A stretch of DNA of 8,135 bases from Candidatus Brocadiaceae bacterium. GTDB lineage: Bacteria > Planctomycetota > Brocadiia > Brocadiales > Brocadiaceae. The notes under the pieces were generated by a model. The model was given only the letters and a program-made list of their open reading frames with translations, searched no databases and was not told the origin of the DNA. The translations under genes were made by a program, and so were the position numbers. Below are positions 1-5,798 of the stretch, piece by piece; position 1 is the first letter of the stretch; each line of letters starts with the position of its first letter. The stretch covers positions 1 to 8,135 of the forward strand of contig JANLHY010000598.1 in NCBI GenBank assembly GCA_024653795.1. Reading direction: 5' to 3'.

Positions 1-81
1 ATTTTACAAGTACTTACGGATTCTGATTACAAAAAAGAACCTTCCATTCTTCATAAACAATTGCCTTTGTTCAACTTATAA
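1..81 (+). CDS. 3' end of an unidentified gene (partial)
   Basis: Frame 1 is open from the window edge and ends in TAA at 79-81. It gives 26 residues ending HKQLPLFNL, with ordinary codon use. It would be the C-terminal tail of a protein whose body lies outside the window. It runs towards the RloC-like gene on the opposite strand and stops 7 bases short of that gene's stop codon. I do not recognise the family from this tail. A 26-codon open frame can also arise by chance, so this is tentative. Confidence 0.35.
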   Translation: MLQVLTDSDYKKEPSILHKQLPLFNL

Positions 82-88
82 CCGGACA

Positions 89-2254
89 CTAGTGATCCCA
101 CATCAATAAATCATGCTTTATAAATTTTTCAACAGAAAGACGCAAAAGCTGTCCATATTTTAAAGCGCTTTCCTCTGGCTTTAAATTCCCGCTTTGAGCA
201 TTTTGCTTTATTTCTTCATTACATTTTTGTACCTCCGCCGTCAAATCGAAACCAGGATCGAAAAATATAAAACTGCCACCAAAATCTTCATGATTTCTCA
301 GAATGCCGAACTTGTTAGCATCGTCGCATTTCTTAAGGTATTTAAAAAACAAGGGGTGGTGAGTGAATACAATTACTTGTGAAAATTCCTGCACTTTCTT
401 GTGCGTAAGCTCAGCGAGAATCTTCAAGTTTGGCGAATCTAAACTTGTTATCGGATCGTCAAAAATCAAAACCTTGTTTTGCTTGTTTGGCAAATTTTCA
501 TTGATGGCAAAGAAAAAGGCAAGGGAGATGAGTTGCCGTTCTCCTTCGGAGAGTCCATCTTTAAACTCTCGTTCGTTTCCATTTTTATCCTTGATTCGGA
601 ACGCAAAAGAATAATCCTTTGTATTTGGGGCGGGCTTGATGTGTTCAAGCGTAAAACTCAAATTAAACTTACCAAGTATAGCTATCATCTGATTTATGAC
701 ACTTTCCGGTATGGTTTCTGCGAGATAATCTTTTAATTCTTCCTGTGCCTTTTTAAGTTCATCAGACAGCGACTTCTGTTTCGCAGTAGCTTCATTTTGA
801 TTTTTGATGTGTTTGATTTTGTCGCTCGTTAGAAAATCGGCCAGTCCCCGCAATTCCGTCTGCTTTTGGGTCTTTTCCTGAATTTCATTTGTGATATTGC
901 TCTGGTCAGAATACTTATTCTTAAAATCAGTAACGGCTTTATCCTTTGCGACAACCAACTTATTCAAACCCTCAATAGATTTTTCTATTTCCCCAATCTT
1001 TTTGAAGATTGCTTCATAAATATTTGCTACATTAACCGGCTTCCGATCAATGCTTTTCAATGATTCCAACGCCCCAAGAAGTTCATCTAATTCAGAGATA
1101 GAAATATTACTAAATTTTTTCGTATGTTCGGTTTTCTCATATAGGTTGTAAATATCTTGAATTTCAAAATCCGTCTTTACCTTTTCCAAAGTGTCAAAAA
1201 TAGCCGCCGCTTTTGCCGGAAGCAAATTTAGGTTTGATTTTATTAATTCCAACTCGCTTTTCCTCGCTTGAATATCAGACAAATACTTTCGCTTCGCGGT
1301 CTCGTAAGTTTGGTCAAAGGCGGCTCTATAGTATTCAATGACTTTCGACGCATTTGCGAGCGGCTGCATACACAAAGGACAATCTTCGCCGGTGTAGTTT
1401 TGGGGAATTTGGTCTTTAGCTGATTCAATAAAGCGTTTATGTTTTTCAAAGTGAGATTTGATTTTTGCATCCGCATCATTCTGCGCTTTTTCTTTTATTT
1501 GGCGAGTAAACAACTCTGCATAATTTTCTTTAGGAGACAAAAAGGTGGAGAACACAACCTCATTGATCGAGGTAAGACGGCTTATTTCTGAATATTTATT
1601 GTTTAGCTTTTGAAGGGTCGCCAAATCCGCTTCAAGCTTCTTCAGTTCTTCCAGTGCTTTGGTTATTTGCTCCTTTTTATATTTTTCGTCCTTATTCTCA
1701 TAAGTACAGAAAAGTTCTTTGTCTTTATCAGTAAATTTTTGTCCTAAATTATCAGCTTGGGACTTTTGAAAAGTTTCCAGTTCCTCTCTCTTCTTTTCAA
1801 CCGCTACTTTCAGTTTGTTCGCCTGCTCGTCTAAATCAATAATTAGTTTTCCTGCTTTTTGTGTATGTGCTCCCTGTTGGAGATTGCTTGATCTTACGCC
1901 GTGCGTATGAACATTGGCGTTAATAAAATCAACATCAAAAAACAAGAAAGCATTTTTTGATAGTGTGCTGGGAGTCCAATTCCCGTTTTCGTATTTGTAA
2001 ATTTGATTATTGTTTTGATATTTTATCTCTATTTCTGCTAAGTTTGGCGTATTTTGAAAATCTTGCTTTTGAGAAAGGCTTTTAAAAATATCACAAACAG
2101 AAGATTTGCCCGATCCATTCTCACCAAAAATGATGTTGAATTTTTGAAATGACCTTTCTTGACCCGATTTATCTTTGCAAAACTCATCCCAAGAGAATTC
2201 TTGAAATGACTTATACTGCTTAATTTTAGATATTTTCTTTATCATAATTGTCAT
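89..2254 (-). CDS. RloC-like ABC ATPase (AAA_13 family), predicted anticodon nuclease, probably C-terminally truncated
   Basis: The 721-residue protein has a split ABC ATPase head of the Rad50/RloC type. Walker A is GENGSGKSS (44-52). A long coiled coil (about 140-510) is broken by a CPLC zinc-hook-like motif (C292, C295). The ABC signature LSEGE is at 568-572, Walker B VLIFDD at 595-600, and the H-loop THH at 631-633. In the known family, RloC and its relative PrrC are tRNA anticodon nucleases linked to type I RM loci. They are released when a phage disables restriction. RloC differs from PrrC by the zinc-hook coiled coil seen here. The tail has R705-xxx-E709, the spacing of the Arg-Glu part of the PrrC catalytic triad, but the protein ends only 12 residues later. 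The start overlaps the stop of an upstream hsdM remnant (ATGA), and GGAGGAG lies 14 nt upstream, so coupled translation is likely. The ATPase class is certain. The nuclease activity is inferred and may be lost. Confidence 0.85.
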   Translation of the reverse strand: MTIMIKKISKIKQYKSFQEFSWDEFCKDKSGQERSFQKFNIIFGENGSGKSSVCDIFKSLSQKQDFQNTPNLAEIEIKYQNNNQIYKYENGNWTPSTLSKNAFLFFDVDFINANVHTHGVRSSNLQQGAHTQKAGKLIIDLDEQANKLKVAVEKKREELETFQKSQADNLGQKFTDKDKELFCTYENKDEKYKKEQITKALEELKKLEADLATLQKLNNKYSEISRLTSINEVVFSTFLSPKENYAELFTRQIKEKAQNDADAKIKSHFEKHKRFIESAKDQIPQNYTGEDCPLCMQPLANASKVIEYYRAAFDQTYETAKRKYLSDIQARKSELELIKSNLNLLPAKAAAIFDTLEKVKTDFEIQDIYNLYEKTEHTKKFSNISISELDELLGALESLKSIDRKPVNVANIYEAIFKKIGEIEKSIEGLNKLVVAKDKAVTDFKNKYSDQSNITNEIQEKTQKQTELRGLADFLTSDKIKHIKNQNEATAKQKSLSDELKKAQEELKDYLAETIPESVINQMIAILGKFNLSFTLEHIKPAPNTKDYSFAFRIKDKNGNEREFKDGLSEGERQLISLAFFFAINENLPNKQNKVLIFDDPITSLDSPNLKILAELTHKKVQEFSQVIVFTHHPLFFKYLKKCDDANKFGILRNHEDFGGSFIFFDPGFDLTAEVQKCNEEIKQNAQSGNLKPEESALKYGQLLRLSVEKFIKHDLLMWDH

Positions 2255-2421
2255 AAAGAATGAGAAATCTCCTCCAAAATCTTTTTGCTCTCCGCATCCA
2301 ACTTTTTCATTGATTTCGAAATCTCTTTTGTCTCGCGCAGTGCCACTTCACCGCCTTTGCTTGGATTCTTCACCGACAGATCAAAAGTATTCTGATCAAT
2401 ACTGGGCACATCCACCGACCA
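2251..2421 (-). pseudogene. hsdM: remnant of a second hsdM (last 56 codons)
   Basis: Reading from 2421, this strand encodes 56 residues beginning WSVDV and ending in TGA at 2253-2251. They align without gaps to the last 56 residues of the hsdM at 4058. About half are identical by hand count, including the shared blocks LSVKNP, ALR and LD-ES. The fragment is preceded in frame by TAG (2424-2422), and no hsdM homology is clear beyond that. The terminal TGA overlaps the ATG of the RloC-like gene by the ATGA arrangement, as expected for an hsdM followed by a coupled accessory gene. The divergence shows that it came from a different type I RM family member, not from a recent duplication. The rest of the gene is absent, so it makes no methyltransferase. 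Confidence 0.85.
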
Positions 2422-2441
2422 CTAGTTTTTTATTTTGCCAA

Positions 2442-3698
2442 TTATTTTTCATTGCTTTCTCCTTCTCCCAACTCCAAGCGCTTTATCTGCGGAAGCGTTA
2501 CTAACCCGCTTAAATCGCCATACATGCCGACAGTATTTGTAATAACTTTTTTGATCTGTTTTTCCCGCTCGGACCAAATTTTCTCATACGCCATCCTCTC
2601 TTTTCTTAATCCTTCATCCATACTGGTAAAAGCTTCCACGATTGCTTCTACTCGTTGTTTAAATTCTACACCAGTCAGATAACTGTAAAGTACTTCCATT
2701 TTTTCATTTTTGCCGACTGACATAGCCTTCTCGCGGGTAAGAGATTCTAAATTTATTCGTAATGCAGTCGCTAAAGCTACCGCGAGTTTTATATCGCAAA
2801 TCCACACACCGTCACGAAAAACAAACCCTTTCACATCTTCTGGCAACACTACGGACACAATTACCGCCACGTCTGCTTTAATCGCCCGTTGATCATCTTT
2901 GAGTTTTTGTATCCAACCTTCGCTCCACGCCTTGGTCTTTTTGGATTCCCACACAATTTGCCCGCACTCCCGACCAGAACGATCTTTTACTTTCTGAATA
3001 ATATCAGCACCACTAACACCTTTAGGGACTGGTACAATTTCATCATGCGGAAATTCAGCTTTCAGCAGTTCTTCCAATGCTAGCTCTAAAACTTCGCCTT
3101 GTGTTTGCTGTGATCCTTGCTCTAGTTTGCGCGCAAGATCATCTTTTGCCTTGGTCGCATCTGTCAGTTGCTTTTTTAATTGTGCGATAACGTACTGCTG
3201 CTCCTCGGCCGCTTTTTTGGTTGCTTCTTCAACAATAGCCCTCTTAGCCTCTTCCATTTGACGCATTTTCTCCAGTTCAAACGCCTGCTTGTCTTCCTCT
3301 AGTTTTATTTTTTCCTTGCGCAGCTCTACCTCATTCTTTGTCGCCTGCGTTAATTTCTCATCTTTGTTTTTTAACTGCTCTTCTAAAAGCGCTGTTTTCG
3401 CATCTTGTTCTTTCTCCGCTTCCGCTCTAGCCTCTTTGAAAAGTTTCAACTTCGCTGCCGACAACTGCCCGGCTACTTTTTCTGCCACCACTGACTCAAT
3501 ATTTTTTTTGCTCTCGGCGATTTCGGCAGCCTGTTTTTTTAATTCCTCGGACTTCTGCGCAAATTCTTGTTCTCTAATTTTTTGCGTTGCCTCAAAATCC
3601 TTTTTGATCTTTTCTTCAATTTGGCGCGTCAAAACATCATCAATGGAAATTGATTCCCCACACTTTGGGCACTGAATCTTTTGCTCATTAGTTCTCAT
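2442..3698 (-). CDS. DUF2130 (COG4487) coiled-coil protein with PD-(D/E)XK-like nuclease domain
   Basis: This is an intact protein of 418 residues when started at ATG 3698. I prefer that start because AGGA (3710-3707) sits 8 nt upstream. An in-frame ATG 15 bases further up (3713) has no ribosome binding site. Residues 10-13 are a CPKC zinc-ribbon-like motif. Residues 25-195 are a Lys/Glu/Ala-rich coiled coil. A globular domain follows from about 200, with E202, D232 (SGAD) and E251-S-K253 (WESKK) in the order and spacing of a PD-(D/E)XK nuclease core. A conserved-looking C-terminal part reads VLYSYLTGVEFKQRVEAI. DUF2130 proteins are conserved but poorly characterised, so nuclease activity is inferred from the motif. 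It sits between two broken hsdM units and is the only complete gene of the island besides the RloC-like one. No separate promoter is obvious. Confidence 0.85.
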   Translation of the reverse strand: MRTNEQKIQCPKCGESISIDDVLTRQIEEKIKKDFEATQKIREQEFAQKSEELKKQAAEIAESKKNIESVVAEKVAGQLSAAKLKLFKEARAEAEKEQDAKTALLEEQLKNKDEKLTQATKNEVELRKEKIKLEEDKQAFELEKMRQMEEAKRAIVEEATKKAAEEQQYVIAQLKKQLTDATKAKDDLARKLEQGSQQTQGEVLELALEELLKAEFPHDEIVPVPKGVSGADIIQKVKDRSGRECGQIVWESKKTKAWSEGWIQKLKDDQRAIKADVAVIVSVVLPEDVKGFVFRDGVWICDIKLAVALATALRINLESLTREKAMSVGKNEKMEVLYSYLTGVEFKQRVEAIVEAFTSMDEGLRKERMAYEKIWSEREKQIKKVITNTVGMYGDLSGLVTLPQIKRLELGEGESNEK

Positions 3699-3711
3699 AT
3701 TTATTTTCCTC
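3699..3711 (-). promoter_or_regulatory. ribosome binding site fixing the DUF2130 start
   Basis: GAGGA (3711-3707) followed by an 8-nt A/T spacer precedes ATG 3698. The alternative upstream ATG at 3713 overlaps this Shine-Dalgarno sequence and has none of its own. The stop of the BRO-N remnant (TGA, 3712-3710) falls inside the same element, so translation could have been coupled in the original gene order. Confidence 0.7.
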
Positions 3712-3758
3712 ATTGATTATCGGTAAGGCGCAACTTGCCGTCTTCTGCAATCACTTTC

Positions 3759-3783
3759 AGTCGGTTACATTTTGTAACCGACT
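3759..3783. repeat. palindrome P1
   Basis: This is a perfect inverted repeat with 11-bp arms, AGTCGGTTACA and TGTAACCGACT, around a 3-nt TTT loop. It shares the GTnACA-N3-TGTnAC core with the palindromes at 3802 and 3855. Its right end coincides with the TGA (3785-3783) that closes the first BRO-N frame. No T-run follows on either strand, so it is not a typical terminator. Confidence 0.8.
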
Positions 3784-3801
3784 CATTGAAACTGCCCAGT
3801 T

Positions 3802-3818
3802 GGTGACAAGATGTCACC
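3802..3818. repeat. palindrome P2
   Basis: The arms are GGTGACA and TGTCACC, 7 bp each and perfect, around AGA. The next outer pair mismatches. It is the same core as the palindromes on either side, and its centre lies 39 bp from P1 (13 codons, same frame) and 58 bp from P3 (frame changed). Confidence 0.75.
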
Positions 3819-3854
3819 GACACAGGACAGCCTTACATCTCCCGCTATCATTTT

Positions 3855-3881
3855 CAACTGGTGACAATTTGTCACCAGTTG
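3855..3881. repeat. palindrome P3
   Basis: This is a perfect inverted repeat with 12-bp arms, CAACTGGTGACA and TGTCACCAGTTG, around ATT. On the minus strand it encodes the QLVTNCHQL segment of the BRO-N remnant. It may reflect codon choice in a repeated peptide, or it may be an operator-like site. Confidence 0.8.
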
Positions 3882-4057
3882 GCTGCCTTCCGTTTTGAGC
3901 CGTTCTTTTAATTTATTCCAATACTTTCGGGCGGTTTGATAGTTTGGCTGCTGTATTAATGCCTGAATAATATCCACAACCGAGAAAAACCAGGTTTCAG
4001 TTTCTTCATCGTACAGACGGCGGATTTTGTAATCTTCAAAAATTGCTAAATTGTTTT

Positions 4058-5252
4058 TCATAGCAACCCCCCAATTACTTTCAAAATCTCCGAGCTTTCC
4101 AGATCAAGCCGTTGCATCTCGTCCAGTACCTCCTGCGGATCACGTAGCGCCGTTTCATCTTTTTTATGCGGATTCTTCACCGACAGGCCGAATGTGGTTT
4201 TATCCACATCGGACACATTCACCGACCAGGAGTTTTCCGAATCAGCTTTGGTCTTTTGCAATTCCACAAACTCCGCCAGATCGTTTTCGTTCAGCGGGTT
4301 GGTCTTGCCCAGGTTCCGCTCCAGATTGAGCTGATAAAACCAGACGTTTCGGGTCGGCGCGCCTTTTTCAAAAAAGAGCACCACGGTTTTCACGCCCGCA
4401 CCGGCAAAAGTGCCGCCGGGCAGATCCAGCACCGTATGCAGATTACAACTTTCCAACAACAGTTTGCGCAAAGATACGGATGCATTGTCAGTATTGGAAA
4501 GAAAGGTATTCTTAATCACCACACCCGCTCTTCCACGCGCTTTCAGGATTTTGATAAAATGCTGGAGGAACAGAAAAGCGGTTTCGCCGGTTTTGATAGG
4601 GAAGTTCTGCTGTACCTCGGCGCGTTCCTTGCCGCCAAACGGGGGATTGGCAAGGATGATGTCGTAACGGTCTTTTTCCTGGATATCGGCCAGGTTTTCC
4701 GCCAGCGTGTTGGTATGCACGATGTTGGGCGCTTCGATGCCGTGCAGAATCATGTTCATCGTGCCGATGATGTAGGCAAGCGACTTCTTTTCCTTGCCGT
4801 AGAAGGTTTTTTCCTGGAGCGTTTCCGCGTCTTTGGTGGTCAGGTTCTTGCTGGTTTTCAGGTATTCAAACGCCTCCGCCAAAAAGCCAGCCGAAGCGAC
4901 CGCGCCGTCATACACCTTGTTTCCGATGGTGGGAGCAACCACCTTCACGATGGTTTTTATGAGCGGACGGGGCGTGTAGTATTCTCCGCCGTTTCTGCCT
5001 GCGTTGCCCATGTTCTTGATTTTGTCTTCGTACAGGTGCGACATCTCATGCTTCCCATTTGTATTGTTTGTCAATAATTCCTTCATAGGATTTACCGGCA
5101 AGCTCTGCCGCGGTTTTTTTGTCCTTCTCAAAATCATCCAGATATTTCAGGAAAAGAATCCACGAGGTTTGCTCCACATAGTCCAGTTCGCTGCCGCAAC
5201 CGGCGTCTTTGTGGAGGATGTCGTCTATATTCTTGAAGGTTTGTTCAAACAA
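4058..5252 (-). pseudogene. hsdM: hsdM, type I RM DNA methyltransferase subunit, internally deleted
   Basis: HsdM is the N6-adenine methyltransferase subunit that works with HsdS and HsdR. The N-terminal 68 residues (5252-5046; MFEQTFKNIDDILHK, then DYVEQTSWILFLKYLDD) are the HsdM_N start. The frame breaks at YKWEA. The protein resumes in another frame at about 5053 with KHEMSHLYEDKIKNMGNAGR and continues for 331 residues to TGA 4060-4058. The SAM-binding motif (YDGAVASAGF) and the catalytic motif NPPF (about 4648-4637) are intact. Together the pieces total about 399 residues, against roughly 490-500 for the family. About 90 residues joining HsdM_N to the catalytic domain are therefore missing. 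A 359-residue frame from ATG 5137 covers the catalytic part, but its first 28 residues are out-of-frame sequence. The stop overlaps the BRO-N start (ATGA). No hsdS or hsdR is present, so modification activity is unlikely. Confidence 0.88.
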
Positions 5253-5265
5253 GGCGATTTCTCCT
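5250..5265 (-). promoter_or_regulatory. hsdM: ribosome binding site and TTG start of hsdM
   Basis: AGGAG (5265-5261), an 8-nt spacer and TTG (5252-5250) begin the protein MFEQTFKNIDDIL, which matches the usual HsdM N-terminus. The start is therefore TTG, not ATG. The initiation site is still well formed although the gene downstream is broken. Confidence 0.8.
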
Positions 5266-5314
5266 GGGTTAAATTTCTTCTCTTGCGTCCGGCATTAAAG
5301 GGCGTGATTGGGGA

Positions 5315-5343
5315 ATCTTAGCCGTTTTTCAACACTGAGTCAA
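5315..5343 (-). promoter_or_regulatory. sigma70-type promoter of the hsdM operon
   Basis: The minus strand has TTGACT (5343-5338), a 17-nt spacer, and TAAGAT (5320-5315). Both boxes are close to consensus at the optimal spacing. Transcription would begin near 5308 and leave an untranslated leader of about 55 nt before TTG 5252. Given the ATGA overlap after hsdM, it could drive the whole minus-strand island. Confidence 0.65.
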
Positions 5344-5480
5344 TAATTAAGTATGGCGTCCCTGGAATCCTCGTGAGTCAGGGAAGGAAACGATTACGAG
5401 AAACACGACAAAGGGGATAAAAATCTTTTGAGAATTATTGAAACAATTGAAGCAAATTTGTTAAATTAGACCTACGCAGT
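5344..5480. other. intergenic stretch without recognised genes
   Basis: Upstream of the hsdM promoter there is no convincing open frame on either strand. A weak inverted repeat, TCCCTG (5359-5364) and CAGGGA (5379-5384), sits just upstream of the -35 box. The right part (5415-5470) is AT-rich. I see nothing else to annotate before the inverted-repeat element at 5481. Confidence 0.5.
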
Positions 5481-5587
5481 CCCCCTTAATAAAGGGGGAT
5501 TCAGGGGGTTGTATTTTTTCTGAGGTTATTCCCCATTTTCATGAGGACCAGTTTATAACCCCCTAGCCCCCTTTTCTAAGGGGGGAT
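5481..5587. repeat. 107-bp inverted-repeat (REPIN/MITE-like) element
   Basis: The left end has a CCCCCTT-AATA-AAGGGGG hairpin (5481-5498) followed by GGGGGTTGTA. The right end, on the opposite strand, has CCCCCCTTAGAAAAGGGGG followed by GGGGGTTATA. The outer 33 or so bases are therefore imperfect inverted repeats of each other, and each contains its own hairpin (right hairpin 5567-5584). The middle holds a 27-nt motif (5529-5555) shared with the two repeats around the MFS gene. No coding frame is present. A small non-autonomous repeat of the REP-doublet kind is the simplest reading. Confidence 0.6.
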
Positions 5588-5664
5588 TCTCTATGCCATG
5601 CTACCCTGCAACCCGCATAAATAAAATCAAAATTCCTATACCATTAAATTAATAGTATCTTACT

Positions 5665-5796
5665 AAAAATATTTTGCCCATTCCCCGTTTTTACGAGGAC
5701 AAGTTTAGCAAAAAATGTAGCGCCGAACCCTTGTGGTCGGCTAAGGGCTGGGGATAAACCACCCGCGCTACGCATTCCGATTTATTCGGGTTAGGG
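5665..5796. repeat. direct repeat copy A, left of the MFS gene
   Basis: This is about 132 bp, alignable by eye along its length with 7379-7535. Shared blocks include AAAAATATTTTG, CGAGGACA, TGTAGCGC, GTGGTCGGC, GGGGATAAACCACCCGCGCT and TTCGGGTTAGGG. Inside it, GTAGCGC (5717-5723) and GCGCTAC (5765-5771) form the base of a hairpin-like unit, with an inner GCCGA..TCGGC (5722-5741). It ends 2 bases before the MFS stop codon. Confidence 0.8.
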
Positions 5797-5798
5797 AA

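Larger units (their letters stand above)
3710..4061 (-). pseudogene. truncated, frameshifted BRO-N / DinD-like gene
   Basis: The ATG at 4061 opens a 92-residue frame ending at 3783. Residues 1-70 match the start of BRO-N family proteins, the antirepressor or DinD-like proteins often found next to type I RM genes. They include IFEDYKIRRLYDEETETWFF, SVVDIIQ and ARKYWNKLKERL. From about residue 71 the match fades. A neighbouring frame (3832-3710, 40 codons) then reads ESVTKCNRLKVIAEDGKLRL, a second copy of the segment VTNCHQLKMIAGD found in the first frame. The gene therefore looks frameshifted, carries repeated VT.C..L segments, and has lost the rest of the BRO-N domain and everything after it. 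Its start overlaps the hsdM stop (ATGA, 4061-4058), so it was part of the hsdM operon. A short peptide could still be made. BRO-N identity is fairly secure; function is unknown. Confidence 0.75.

Noticed and set aside
3289..3675. A 128-codon Ser/Phe-rich open frame on the plus strand
   Set aside because: It is the reverse of the Lys/Glu-rich coiled coil of the DUF2130 gene. Such antisense frames stay open because of composition.
3759..3881. A possible small CRISPR array in the three palindromes
   Set aside because: The units differ in length and arm sequence, the spacing is irregular (39 and 58 bp), and the units lie in the coding frame of a BRO-N remnant. No cas gene is present.
4166..5077. 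A 303-codon open frame on the plus strand
   Set aside because: It lies wholly opposite hsdM, whose minus-strand product has clear methyltransferase motifs. The plus-strand product has no recognisable motif and is rich in Phe, Arg and Gln as expected for an antisense frame.
5717..5771. A rho-independent terminator in the GTAGCGC..GCGCTAC unit
   Set aside because: The stem is interrupted and no T-run follows it on either strand. Its presence as part of a repeated element explains it better.
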